From Sagittula marina (GTDB taxonomy: Bacteria; Pseudomonadota; Alphaproteobacteria; Rhodobacterales; Rhodobacteraceae): 64,000 nucleotides of DNA. Both the position numbers and the translations under genes were made by a program. The stretch is taken from positions 520,260-584,259 of the forward strand of contig NZ_JACIEJ010000002.1 of the NCBI RefSeq assembly GCF_014196795.1, given 5' to 3'. The notes under the pieces were generated by a model. It was given only the letters and a program-made list of their open reading frames with translations, ran no database searches and was not told the DNA's origin. This document shows, piece after piece, positions 10,038 through 20,009 of the stretch (position 1 is the first letter of the stretch; each line of letters begins with the position of its first letter).

Positions 10038-11927
10038 ATGGGGTATTCAGAGGTTTACAATGCTTGGGCATCCGATCCGGAGGCGTTTTGGATGGAGGCC
10101 GCGCAAGCCATCGACTGGGATCAAGCGCCGACAAAGGCGCTGACCAATGTCGGTGAACATATGTACGAATGGTTCGCCGATGGCATGGTGAACACCTGCT
10201 GGAACGCCGTGGACCGCCACGTTGCACAGGGCCGGGGCGAACAGACCGCGATTATCTACGACAGCCCGATCACCCAAACCAAGCGAGAAATATCTTACGT
10301 CGAACTGCGCAACCGCGTTGCCATGCTGGCCGGCGCGCTGCGGGAAAAAGGCATCGAAAAGGGCGATCGCGTCATCATCTACATGCCGATGATACCCGAA
10401 GCGCTGGAAGCCATGCTGGCCTGCGCGCGCCTGGGCGCTGTGCACTCGGTCGTCTTTGGCGGGTTTGCCGCGCATGAACTGGCCGTGCGGATCGACGATG
10501 CCACGCCGAAAGCGATTATCGCGGCGTCTTGCGGGGTCGAACCCGGACGCGTCGTGCATTACAAGCCACTGCTGGACGATGCCATTGAGCAAGCCGCCCA
10601 CAAGCCCGACTTCTGCGTCATTTTCCAGCGGGAGCAAGAGGTTGCGAAACTGGTCGAAGGGCGCGACTTCAATTGGCACGGCTTTCAATACGGCGTGAAG
10701 CCCGCCGACTGCGTGCCGGTCGAAGGCAACCACCCGGCCTATATCCTCTACACCTCCGGCACGACGGGTCAGCCCAAGGGCGTTGTGCGACACACCGCCG
10801 GTCATCTTGTGGCGCTGAACTGGTCAATGAAGAACATATACAATGTCGATCCCGGCGACGTGTTCTGGGCGGCCTCCGATGTGGGGTGGGTCGTCGGCCA
10901 CAGCTACATCTGTTATGGTCCGCTGATCCACGGCAACACGACAATCGTCTTCGAAGGCAAACCCGTGGGCACCCCAGACGCAGGCACATTCTGGCGTGTC
11001 ATCTCTGAACATAAGGTGAAATCGTTCTTTACCGCGCCCACCGCATTCAGAGCCGTAAAACGCGAAGATCCCAAAGGCGAATATGTCGGAAAATATGACC
11101 TGTCCGGCCTGAAGACCGTCTACCTCGCGGGCGAGCGCGCCGATCCGACCACTATAGAATGGGCACAAGACCAGCTGAAAGTGCCTGTCATCGACCATTG
11201 GTGGCAAACCGAAACCGGCTGGGCCATCGCCGCGAACCCTGTCGGAATCGAAGAATTGCCGGTTAAGCTTGGCTCCCCCACCGTGCCGATGCCGGGCTAC
11301 GATGTGGTGATCCTGGACGAGGCGGGGCATCCGGTGCCGACGGGCAATCTCGGGGCAATCGCCATCAAGCTGCCCTTGCCGCCCGGCACATTGCCGACGC
11401 TGTGGAATGCCGAAGACCGTTTCCGCAAGGCCTATCTCAATCACTTCCCCGGCTACTACGAAACCGGCGATGCGGGGATGATTGACGAGGACGGCTATGT
11501 CTCGATCATGGCGCGCACGGATGATGTCATCAATGTCGCCGGCCACCGCTTGTCCACCGGCGCAATGGAGGAGGTGCTGGCCTCGCACGCCGATGTGGCT
11601 GAATGCGCCGTGATCGGTGTGGAGGACGACCTGAAAGGGCAGCTTCCCATGGGATTCCTGTGCCTGTCCTCCGGCGTGAACCGCCCCCATGAGGACATCG
11701 TGAAAGAATGCGTGACGCTGGTGCGCCAACAGATCGGACCTGTGGCGGCGTTCAAGCTGGCCTGCGTTGTGGATCGGCTGCCCAAAACCCGTTCCGGCAA
11801 AATCCTGCGTGCCACCATGGCCAAGATAGCCGATGGCGAGACGGTCAAGGTGCCCGCGACCATCGATGACCCAGCCATTCTGGACGAAATCAAAGAGGCG
11901 CTTAAGGGTCTTGGGTACGCAAAGTAG
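10038..11927 (+). CDS. prpE: Propionate-CoA ligase (AMP-forming)
   Basis: Activates propionate to propionyl-CoA via propionyl-AMP. Adenylate-forming motifs are visible: ILYTSGTTGQPKGVVRHTAGH, the acyl pocket DVGWVVGHSYICYGPL, and WWQTETGW. The C-terminal KTRSGKILRATM carries the lysine commonly controlled by acetylation. I chose the ATG at 10038 behind AGGAGGAGGGCCCC (629 aa), which matches PrpE length and N-terminus (YSEVYNAWASDPEAFW). PrpE is preferred over acetyl-CoA synthetase from the overall PrpE-like N-terminus and motif spacing; activity toward acetate is possible. Monocistronic, with a terminator nine bases after the stop codon. Confidence 0.92.
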   Translation: MGYSEVYNAWASDPEAFWMEAAQAIDWDQAPTKALTNVGEHMYEWFADGMVNTCWNAVDRHVAQGRGEQTAIIYDSPITQTKREISYVELRNRVAMLAGALREKGIEKGDRVIIYMPMIPEALEAMLACARLGAVHSVVFGGFAAHELAVRIDDATPKAIIAASCGVEPGRVVHYKPLLDDAIEQAAHKPDFCVIFQREQEVAKLVEGRDFNWHGFQYGVKPADCVPVEGNHPAYILYTSGTTGQPKGVVRHTAGHLVALNWSMKNIYNVDPGDVFWAASDVGWVVGHSYICYGPLIHGNTTIVFEGKPVGTPDAGTFWRVISEHKVKSFFTAPTAFRAVKREDPKGEYVGKYDLSGLKTVYLAGERADPTTIEWAQDQLKVPVIDHWWQTETGWAIAANPVGIEELPVKLGSPTVPMPGYDVVILDEAGHPVPTGNLGAIAIKLPLPPGTLPTLWNAEDRFRKAYLNHFPGYYETGDAGMIDEDGYVSIMARTDDVINVAGHRLSTGAMEEVLASHADVAECAVIGVEDDLKGQLPMGFLCLSSGVNRPHEDIVKECVTLVRQQIGPVAAFKLACVVDRLPKTRSGKILRATMAKIADGETVKVPATIDDPAILDEIKEALKGLGYAK

Positions 11928-11935
11928 GCTGTTTC

Positions 11936-11958
11936 CCCCGCCAAGATGATTGGCGGGG
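11936..11958 (+). terminator. Terminator of prpE
   Basis: CCCCGCCA and TGGCGGGG form a perfect 8-bp stem around a 7-nt loop, followed by CTTTCC, nine bases after the prpE stop. The T-run is short, so efficiency is uncertain. Confidence 0.6.
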
Positions 11959-12063
11959 CTTTCCGGCCACGCACCAGCGCTTGGATTGCGGTGTCACACC
12001 TTCGGGGCATCTGGCGCGCTTGGTCGAGCAGGCGATGTGGTGACTGAGCCACATCGTCCTGAC

Positions 12064-12723
12064 TCAGCCGCTGGCTTGCTGGACATCAGTATCATCCGAT
12101 CCGCTTTTTGGCACGACCAAAGGAATGCGACTGCGGATCGACCGTTCCACCAGTTTTTCAGCCTTGCGCACGGACAGCGTCGGGCGCACCCGTTGATGAT
12201 CGTGCCAACGGGCTTCGGCCCAACCGAGGGTTTCAGCCAGATCGACGCGCTGCGCGGAGGCCATCTCCTGCAAGGACAGCGGCTCGGGCAGGATGCTTTC
12301 GACGCCTGCTCCTTCTACCAGCAGCAAGGTGTGCCTGGCACAGGCGATGTGGACATAGTCCAGACCGGGCAGCGACGGCATGGCCCGAACTCCCGGCAGC
12401 CCGGTCAACGCCAATGCCGGCACCAGAGCCTCCTCCTCGCCGACGATCCGCTTCACCTGCCGGGACCGCACAAGCACCCGATGCTGTGGTGAAAGCATCA
12501 CCGCGCGTTCGGGCACCCCCGGCCCCAGAGCATCGCGTCCGATCCGAACCGGGCGTTTGCGCGTGTTGGACATCTGTTCCGCCCAGCTGATCCGAGAGGT
12601 TCCGACCCAGAGAACAGGCTCCGCCCTGCCCTCCGTGGTCAGAACGAGATCGCCCGAAGCGAGCGTTTCAACCGGGCGTCCGCCGCCGGGTGTGGCTATG
12701 ATACAGCCGGTCACGAAACACAT
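12064..12723 (-). CDS. Stand-alone Hint (hedgehog/intein) domain protein
   Basis: The N-terminal ~140 residues match the Hint domain common in Rhodobacterales secreted proteins: CFVTGCIIATPGGGRPVETL, SGDLVLTTEGRAEPVLWVG, and RHTLLLVEGAGVESILPEPLSL. The ATG at 12723 is preceded by AAGGGGG, which places the conserved Hint cysteine at residue 2 with no upstream domain. About 219 aa; the last ~70 residues are Arg-rich and unassigned. Such domains normally sit at the end of large Ca-binding or adhesin proteins, so a protein consisting only of Hint is odd. Convergent with prpE. Function unknown. Confidence 0.8.
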   Translation of the reverse strand: MCFVTGCIIATPGGGRPVETLASGDLVLTTEGRAEPVLWVGTSRISWAEQMSNTRKRPVRIGRDALGPGVPERAVMLSPQHRVLVRSRQVKRIVGEEEALVPALALTGLPGVRAMPSLPGLDYVHIACARHTLLLVEGAGVESILPEPLSLQEMASAQRVDLAETLGWAEARWHDHQRVRPTLSVRKAEKLVERSIRSRIPLVVPKSGSDDTDVQQASG

Positions 12724-12880
12724 ATGAGCCCCCTTCGTGTGTTGCGACAACCCGAACGGCAGCAATGCGTTTTCAATCCGCGTGGCCCGTCGAGATGATG
12801 AACGCCACTATCCGCGAGACCGGTAAACTCGAAGTTCACGACGAACCGCTTTCCACAAATGGCGCCTGTCAGATCCGCTT

Positions 12881-13729
12881 TTATGGCGTGAAGACGACCG
12901 AGACTGTCGGATCACCCGGCAGGCCGACATAGGTCACGCTGGCCCCACCCTGCGCCTTGGCCGGTGGCAAAAGCGGACCGATCGAGCCGACGGAGATCAA
13001 ATCGCCAGCCTTCAGGACATACCCCTTCGACATCAGCCAAAGCACGGAGTTCACAGGATTTCCCAGAACGGATGCGCCGGATGCCTCTGCCATCACGGCC
13101 CCCTTTGCATCGCGCACGGTCACCTGCATCCCGGCCAGCGCGTCGAGCATTGCGGCCGGGTCTTCGACAGGGATTTCTGCCCCCATGACACCCAGCCGAG
13201 GGGCAACGCCCATGGCGGTCAAGGTCACACCATTGATCGGCTGGTCTTCGGCCACAGTGAGATCAGGCAGCTCTATGAAAGGCCGAACCGCGGAGACATG
13301 AGCCATCACCTCCTCCGGCGTCTGCGCTTCGTTCACCTGCGAATCGTTTATGACCAGCAAAAGGTCGGCCTCGAACAAGGGACGTGCGCCAAAAGCCATT
13401 GGCACTTCGGCGCCATCTTCGAGCAGCATCTTCTCATATAGAACGCCGCCCACCGGTTCTGTTGCGCCGAAACGCGCCTGCACAGGGGCTGACGTCAGCC
13501 CCGCCTTGTACCCGACAATCGGCCCCAGCTTGGACTGCATCGCTTCCGACAGTTTGGCCTGCGTGCAACGCGCGTCTTCCATTGTACCGTCCGGCACGAG
13601 CGCTTGCGTCGGCACCTTAGCTTCGAAATCAGCGACGAAAGCTGCGATAGCCGCGTCGCTTGCGCACTCTGCCCCGGCTGACGCGGCGCACAGGATGGAT
13701 ATGCCAAGGCTGGCAAGAAAACGGTTCAT
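12881..13729 (-). CDS. Secreted MhpD/FAH-fold protein (2-keto-4-pentenoate hydratase-like)
   Basis: About 282 aa with an N-terminal signal peptide (MNRFLASLGISILCAASAGAE) followed by a 2-keto-4-pentenoate hydratase-like fold: GYKAGLTS (Lys75), FEADLLLVI (Glu120, Asp122), FIELPD (Glu153), GNPVNSVLWL and AGDLISVGS. The E-x-(E/D)...E metal-binding arrangement of FAH-superfamily enzymes therefore looks conserved. Known MhpD relatives are cytoplasmic catabolic enzymes, so a signal peptide is unusual. No aromatic-degradation genes are nearby. It might act on a periplasmic beta-keto acid or be a non-catalytic binder; the sequence does not decide. Confidence 0.75.
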   Translation of the reverse strand: MNRFLASLGISILCAASAGAECASDAAIAAFVADFEAKVPTQALVPDGTMEDARCTQAKLSEAMQSKLGPIVGYKAGLTSAPVQARFGATEPVGGVLYEKMLLEDGAEVPMAFGARPLFEADLLLVINDSQVNEAQTPEEVMAHVSAVRPFIELPDLTVAEDQPINGVTLTAMGVAPRLGVMGAEIPVEDPAAMLDALAGMQVTVRDAKGAVMAEASGASVLGNPVNSVLWLMSKGYVLKAGDLISVGSIGPLLPPAKAQGGASVTYVGLPGDPTVSVVFTP

Positions 13730-13867
13730 GAAACTTCCTCCCTCTGGAGGGATGCGACTCCCCCATACGAAAGACTATAGCTGACACTCCACCTATGGGT
13801 GAATTATGTCGCCTGTCGGAGGAGGTTTTTGCATAGCTGGCAGAGCTGACCGGGCAAGGCCTCAGGT

Positions 13868-14629
13868 TTAAACGAATTGCTCGCTGATCAGGCGTTCTTC
13901 GAGACCATGACCCGGGTCGAACAACACACGGTGGCGCACATCAGGCTCTGATCGGATGTGGACCTGCACCACGTTGCGCACGGCGACACTGTCTGCCTCC
14001 GCCATGACCGGGCGTTTGTCGGCTTCCAAGACTTCGAAGCCGACCTCCGCCGATTTTGGCAGCAGCGCGCCCCGCCAGCGCCGTGGGCGAAACGCCGCAA
14101 CAGCGGTCAGCGCCAGCACATCCGAGCCAATGGGCAAGATCGGGCCATGCGCACTGTAATTGTAAGCCGTCGATCCCGCAGGCGTCGCCACAAGCGCACC
14201 GTCGCACACCAATTCGGACAAGCGCACCTTGCCATCCACACTGATCCGCAACTTGGCGGCCTGCGGCCCAGCGCGCAGCAAGGAAACCTCGTTGATCGCC
14301 AGTCCGCGATGCTCGGTCCCATCGGCACAAAGGGCGCGCATTCCGAGCGGATTGATAACCCCTTCTTCGGCAGATTGCAGCCGTTCCACCAGCCCGTGCT
14401 CCGAATACTCGTTCATCAAAAAGCCAACGGTGCCCCGGTTCATCCCGTAGACCGGCGCCGGGTTGTCCTGCGTGCGGTGCAGGGTATGCAGCATGAATCC
14501 GTCACCCCCAAGGGCCACGATAACGTCGGCGCCCTGTTCGTTGTGGTCGCCGTAACGTCGGGACAAGGACGTCCGCGCCGCTTGGGCGATCGGCGCGCGT
14601 GAGGCGCAAAAGGCGATCCGTAACGACAT
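13868..14629 (-). CDS. nadK: NAD kinase
   Basis: Phosphorylates NAD to NADP. The diagnostic GGDG lies at residues 41-44 ([10 protein letters not shown]), followed by the NE motif in [11 protein letters not shown] and [18 protein letters not shown] (substrate loop). The start at 14629 is directly behind CTGGAGGACAT, giving 253 aa, at the short end of the family as in other alphaproteobacteria. Divergent from glyA. Confidence 0.95.
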   Translation of the reverse strand: MSLRIAFCASRAPIAQAARTSLSRRYGDHNEQGADVIVALGGDGFMLHTLHRTQDNPAPVYGMNRGTVGFLMNEYSEHGLVERLQSAEEGVINPLGMRALCADGTEHRGLAINEVSLLRAGPQAAKLRISVDGKVRLSELVCDGALVATPAGSTAYNYSAHGPILPIGSDVLALTAVAAFRPRRWRGALLPKSAEVGFEVLEADKRPVMAEADSVAVRNVVQVHIRSEPDVRHRVLFDPGHGLEERLISEQFV

Positions 14630-14814
14630 ATGTCCTCCAGCGGGGGCTTCGCGCGGTTTCCTGTCCGCGCCTTGCGGAGCGGATCGAACCACATTCGCTT
14701 AGAATGGGCCAGACGTGCCGCTAGAATATTCCACTAAGTCGTTTTGCCGTATTTGACCCCGCCGCGCTTTCCGGTACGAGAACGTCAAACCTACCCTGAC
14801 AGGAGATCAGACAC

Positions 14815-16098
<1,284 letters not shown>

Positions 16099-16123
16099 TT
16101 TCCCTCGAGCAAGGACACACGAA

Positions 16124-16151
16124 GGGCCGCCCCAAATCGGGCGGCCCTTTT
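16124..16151 (+). terminator. Terminator of glyA
   Basis: A perfect 9-bp stem GGGCCGCCC/GGGCGGCCC around CAAATC, followed by TTTT, 26 nt past the glyA stop codon. Confidence 0.85.
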
Positions 16152-16473
16152 CAGTTTTGCGCCCGCCGGATCAGCTTTCGCACAGCGCGGCTTCGAACGT
16201 TTTCCCGGCGCGGGGATTGGCTCCGGCCCTCAGGGGTTTGGGGGCTGAACATGGCAGCTGCCGCGGTGAAGTGCGTTCAAAGTATGGGAATGAGATGTTT
16301 GGGGGAGGCATTCAGATACCATTATGACAGGCGACAATCTGCGCGCATCGCCGCCTCAAAGAGTGCCAGACAGAGATAAGTCTCTTCGGCGAAACAATGC
16401 AAATAGACGTGGCTTATGGAGACCAGTCACTAAACCGCTGTCGTGGGATGCAGCGCAACCGTCGCCCCGATCT
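16152..16473. other. Non-coding stretch between glyA terminator and EamA gene
   Basis: About 320 nt. I see no gene with a ribosome-binding site, no RNA gene and no repeat here. It contains the downstream region of the minus-strand transporter gene. Confidence 0.4.
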
Positions 16474-17376
16474 CTAGGCAACCAGAACCAGAATGACCAC
16501 CGATACGGTCAGAACGGCAATGCCTGCGACCTCGCGCGCTGTCACCTTCTCTTTGAACCACAGAACCGAGGCCGCCAGAGACAAGACCAACTCGACCTGC
16601 CCCACGGCATAGACGTAAGCGGCAGTCTGCAATGTGAACGCCGTGAACCAGCTCATCGTGCCAAAGGCCGAGGTCAATCCCAGCCAGACCGCTGTGCGCC
16701 GCGCCTGCCAGACGCGCGTGATCTCTCCCGGCGCGCGCCACCGCAGCCACGCGGCCATCCCCAGTGCTTGACCTATGGTCACAAAGACCAATCCAATCAA
16801 TGCACGCAGCACCGGATCATCGCTGCCGACCTGCAATGTTGCCGCGCGGTAGCCCACTCCGGCGACCGCAAAGAAGAAACCAGACCCGACGCCGAGCAGC
16901 ACAACGCGGCTGCGCAGTTGGGTCCATAGTGCTCCGTCGATACCCGGCGTTCGAGACAGCAACAGCACACCGATCAGGCCAATACCGATGCCGATCCATC
17001 CCGGCAGGGAAATCACTTCTCCGAGTAGGATCAGCCCCAAAAGCGCGGTCTGAATGACCTCGGTCTTTTTCAGCGTTATGCCGACCGCGAAATTACGTTC
17101 TCGGAATGCCAGGACAACAAGAACTGTCGCAAGTATCTGACCAAGACCGCCGAAGATCGCCCACACCCAGAAGTCTGGCGTGATAGACGGCAGCGCCGCT
17201 TGGGTGATCCAGACATACCCCAGAAGCAGCACCGCCGCTGCGGGCGCAGCGTAGGCGAAGCGGGCAAATGTACTGCCGGTGGCACTTAACCGTCCGCCCG
17301 CCAAGACTTTTTGCAGCATGAAGCGCACAGTCTGAAAGACTGCTGCGCTGAGTGTGGCGATGATCCAGAGTTCCAT
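16474..17376 (-). CDS. DMT-superfamily (EamA) transporter
   Basis: An inner-membrane protein of 300 aa with about ten hydrophobic helices arranged as two EamA repeats (about residues 1-140 and 150-300). Characteristic segments include FGGLGQILATVLVVLAFRERNFAVGITLKKTEVIQTALLGLILLGE and the matching FGTMSWFTAFTLQTAAYVYAVGQVELVLSLAASVLWFKEKV in the second half. The substrate cannot be read from sequence; members export amino acids, metabolites or drugs. Transcribed in the same direction as the small DUF2061 gene upstream, with a 56-nt gap. Confidence 0.85.
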   Translation of the reverse strand: MELWIIATLSAAVFQTVRFMLQKVLAGGRLSATGSTFARFAYAAPAAAVLLLGYVWITQAALPSITPDFWVWAIFGGLGQILATVLVVLAFRERNFAVGITLKKTEVIQTALLGLILLGEVISLPGWIGIGIGLIGVLLLSRTPGIDGALWTQLRSRVVLLGVGSGFFFAVAGVGYRAATLQVGSDDPVLRALIGLVFVTIGQALGMAAWLRWRAPGEITRVWQARRTAVWLGLTSAFGTMSWFTAFTLQTAAYVYAVGQVELVLSLAASVLWFKEKVTAREVAGIAVLTVSVVILVLVA

Positions 17377-17432
17377 GCCCTGCTCTTGCGCGCGGCGTGG
17401 CGCAAGGTCCAGCCCCTAAGCGACCGTAAGGC

Positions 17433-17636
17433 TCAGATCTGGCGTCCCCACCGGATACCAGCCCAGACACGCTCATAAATCAGGTAGCACAGAAAGCCGA
17501 CGATTGCGTTCACCAACGCCATGCCGCCACCCACCGCAATCGAGCCGGTGAACAGCAAGCCGACCACGCCCATGCTGAACAGGCCAATCAAGGTCCAAAC
17601 CACTGATTTCAAAATCGTTCTTTGCCGGGTTTCCAT
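17433..17636 (-). CDS. DUF2061 small membrane protein
   Basis: Sixty-seven residues with two transmembrane helices (KSVVWTLIGLFSMGVVGLLFTG and VGGGMALVNAIVGFLCYLIYERVW), the standard layout of DUF2061. The ATG is preceded by CGGAGGCAAT. Function is unknown for the family. Possibly cotranscribed with the EamA gene; divergent from the XRE regulator. Confidence 0.85.
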   Translation of the reverse strand: METRQRTILKSVVWTLIGLFSMGVVGLLFTGSIAVGGGMALVNAIVGFLCYLIYERVWAGIRWGRQI

Positions 17637-17740
17637 ATTGCCTCCGTTGTGTCGATTGCAGCCTTCCTATCGTCTGCCAAAGGGAGGGACTATTCTGCGT
17701 ATGCTTCACAAAACCCAAGCAGCGTGATAAAAATCACCAC

Positions 17741-18598
17741 ATGGTGAAAATTCCCGACAAGCGCATTCGCGCGGCATTGCTGCGCGATCGACTGACCGAA
17801 GCAATGGCCACGGCCCGCAGCAACCAAACCGCGCTGGCGCGCGATATTGGCGTCGACCGCTCTACGATTTCGCAGTTGCTGAAGGACGAGGGCGCACGCC
17901 TGCCCAACGCGCATCTGGTTGCCGCTTGTGCACAGGTGCTGGGCGTGTCGACCGACTGGCTTTTGGGCCTGTCAGAGCGCCCCGAAAACGCAGCCGACCT
18001 GCTCGCCAATGCTCTGACGCTGACGGAGGCGCCACGGGCCTTGGTCGATGAGCAGATCTTCAACTGGCATCGCGAAGCCGAGGGGTACAAGATCCGCTAT
18101 GTGCCCCCCGCCCTGCCCGATGTGTTGAAGACCCGCGACATGCTGGAGTGGGAATACGGCCCGCATCTGGGCAAGACGACAGAGCAGGCGATCAATGCAT
18201 CGGAGGATCGACTGAACTGGATGCGCGCGTCACAGTCGGATTACGAAATCGCCTTGCCATTGTTCGAGCTGGCCGCCTTTGCCGAAGGGTCGGGCTACTA
18301 TGCCGGCCTGTCCGCTGACATTCGGCACACTCAGCTGGAGGTGATGGCCGAGTTGGCAGAGACGCTTTACCCCCGTTTGCGGGTCACACTGTATGATGCG
18401 CGGCGGCTGTATTCTGCGCCGCTGACAATCTTTGGTCCGCTGCTGGCCGTGCTCTACATCGGGCGAAACTACATCGCATTCAGGGATAAGGACCGGTTGG
18501 CGGTGCTGACTTCGCATTTCGACCACCTCGTGCGCGAAGCCACCGTGACTGCGCGTGACCTGCCAGCGCATCTGCGTGGACTGGCACGAACCATCTGA
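17741..18598 (+). CDS. XRE-family transcriptional regulator
   Basis: A cytoplasmic DNA-binding protein of 285 aa. An N-terminal HTH_3 domain (residues ~12-75: NQTALARDIGVDRSTISQLLKDE ... LVAACAQVLGVSTDWLLGLSE) is followed by a ~200-residue C-terminal domain that I do not recognise. No Shine-Dalgarno is evident before the ATG. A small inverted repeat GTGAT-AAAA-ATCAC ends four bases before the start codon and could be an autoregulatory site or chance. Divergent from the DUF2061/EamA pair, which are the likeliest targets. Confidence 0.85.
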   Translation: MVKIPDKRIRAALLRDRLTEAMATARSNQTALARDIGVDRSTISQLLKDEGARLPNAHLVAACAQVLGVSTDWLLGLSERPENAADLLANALTLTEAPRALVDEQIFNWHREAEGYKIRYVPPALPDVLKTRDMLEWEYGPHLGKTTEQAINASEDRLNWMRASQSDYEIALPLFELAAFAEGSGYYAGLSADIRHTQLEVMAELAETLYPRLRVTLYDARRLYSAPLTIFGPLLAVLYIGRNYIAFRDKDRLAVLTSHFDHLVREATVTARDLPAHLRGLARTI

Positions 18599-18604
18599 AT
18601 GCAA

Positions 18605-18630
18605 AAAGGCGCAGCATGCGCCGCGCCTTT
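18605..18630. terminator. Bidirectional terminator between XRE gene and folD
   Basis: AAAGGCGC pairs with GCGCCTTT across a 10-nt loop, with A and T runs on both sides. It lies between the convergent XRE and folD genes and can serve both. Confidence 0.65.
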
Positions 18631-18651
18631 CCGTTTCAGACCATTGGTTGT

Positions 18652-19554
18652 TCAGACGGTCAGTCCTTCCGGCTCCGGCAGGCCATTGGCGCGGCTGCAG
18701 GCCGTGACCGTATTGGCCAGCAGGCAAGCGATTGTCATGGGTCCGACGCCACCGGGCACCGGGGTGATCGCCCCGGCTTTTTCAGCGCAGCTGTCGTAAT
18801 GGCAATCGCCCACGAGACGCGTTTTGCCCTCGCCTTTTTCCGGCGCATCTATGCGGTTGATGCCCACGTCGATGACGGTGGCCCCCTCTTTGATCCAGTC
18901 GCCCGGCACCATCTCGGGGCGTCCGACGGCAGCGACAACGATGTCCGCGCGGCGCACCACGTCGGCCAGATCCTTTGTCCGCGAATGTGCAATCGTGACA
19001 GTGCAGCTTTCGCCCAGCAGCAGCTGCGCCATCGGCTTACCAACAATGTTCGAGCGCCCGATCACCACCGCGTCCATGCCGGACAGCGAACCGTGATGGT
19101 CACGCAACATCATCAGGCACCCCAGAGGCGTACAGGGGACCATTGATTTCTGCCCCGTGCCCAGCAGCCCCACGTTGGAGATATGGAAACCATCAACGTC
19201 CTTTGCCGGGTCGATGGCGTTGATCACCAGATCTTCGTTCATGTGCTTTGGCAGCGGCAGTTGAACAAGGATACCGTGCACCGCCGGGTCGTTGTTCAGC
19301 GTGTCAATCAATGCCAGCAGATCGGCCTCTGCCGTATCAACGTCCAGCTTGTGCTCGTAGGAACTCATGCCGACCTCGACGGTCATCTTTCCCTTGGAGC
19401 GGACGTAGACCTGGCTTGCGGGATCTTCGCCCACCAGAACAACCGCCAATCCCGGCGTGATGCCGTGCTCTTGCTTCAGGCGCGCCACGTGGCCGCCGAC
19501 CTTTTCACGCACCCTGGCCGCAAAGGCCTTTCCGTCGATCACAGTTGCCGTCAT
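18652..19554 (-). CDS. folD: Methylene-THF dehydrogenase / methenyl-THF cyclohydrolase
   Basis: Bifunctional enzyme oxidising 5,10-methylene-THF (NADP) and hydrolysing methenyl-THF to 10-formyl-THF. The 300-aa sequence shows [14 protein letters not shown] (catalytic Tyr/Lys), the LPLPKHMNE loop, [11 protein letters not shown], the Rossmann motif [18 protein letters not shown] and the C-terminal [15 protein letters not shown]. Its ATG overlaps the stop of the chorismate-mutase-like gene by 4 nt (ATGA). It functions with fhs, encoded just upstream on the same strand, and GlyA. Confidence 0.98.
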   Translation of the reverse strand: MTATVIDGKAFAARVREKVGGHVARLKQEHGITPGLAVVLVGEDPASQVYVRSKGKMTVEVGMSSYEHKLDVDTAEADLLALIDTLNNDPAVHGILVQLPLPKHMNEDLVINAIDPAKDVDGFHISNVGLLGTGQKSMVPCTPLGCLMMLRDHHGSLSGMDAVVIGRSNIVGKPMAQLLLGESCTVTIAHSRTKDLADVVRRADIVVAAVGRPEMVPGDWIKEGATVIDVGINRIDAPEKGEGKTRLVGDCHYDSCAEKAGAITPVPGGVGPMTIACLLANTVTACSRANGLPEPEGLTV

Positions 19555-19865
19555 CCGTCGATCCCTTCCTTGCCGATCGCCCTTTCCTCGCGGGCAATCA
19601 CCGTCTCAATCATGATCCGCCACATGGCGGAGACCATCTCTCCATCTACGCCGCGTGCCTCGGCCCCCTCCCGAACGTGGTCGAGAACCGCCTGAACACG
19701 GCCCGTAGCCCGCGCCGCAATACCTTCGACCGCCTTCAGGCGCGGTGCCTGTTCCGTATGACGCCACCGTTCCGCCAGCAAATCCATCAGGGCCGCATCA
19801 ATCTCGTCAATTCCGCGACGCAGCTCCGCCATGGTGTCGATCTGGTCTGGGTCTCTGCGTGGCAT
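19551..19865 (-). CDS. Chorismate mutase-like protein (AroQ fold)
   Basis: The short helical sequence ([34 protein letters not shown] ... [39 protein letters not shown]) follows the AroQ chorismate mutase pattern (RxxIDxIDxxLxxLLAxR ... W..I....I..E). I place the start at 19865 behind AAGGAAGTCGGA, giving 104 aa. It may convert chorismate to prephenate, or be an isochorismate pyruvate-lyase-like relative; the usual catalytic Arg and Lys positions are only partly clear by eye. It sits between fhs and folD and is translationally coupled to folD, an odd partner for an aromatic enzyme. Confidence 0.8.
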   Translation of the reverse strand: MPRRDPDQIDTMAELRRGIDEIDAALMDLLAERWRHTEQAPRLKAVEGIAARATGRVQAVLDHVREGAEARGVDGEMVSAMWRIMIETVIAREERAIGKEGIDG

Positions 19866-20009
19866 TCCGACTTCCTTGGTATGAACTATCGCCCGGTTCC
19901 TATCCGTCACGTCCGACATTTGCCACGCCGGGCGCGACGGATAACACGGCGGGTACGACGGTTTGGTACGCTCCATCGCTTCGCCGTTTCCGATCATCTA
20001 CGGCTTGGC

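Noticed and set aside
14630..14814. Possible riboswitch upstream of glyA
   Set aside because: The leader is short and I see no conserved glycine, SAM or THF riboswitch core.
17724..17737. GTGAT-AAAA-ATCAC inverted repeat before the XRE gene
   Set aside because: Arms of only 5 bp in an AT-rich promoter region; mentioned with the gene but not strong enough as a separate operator.
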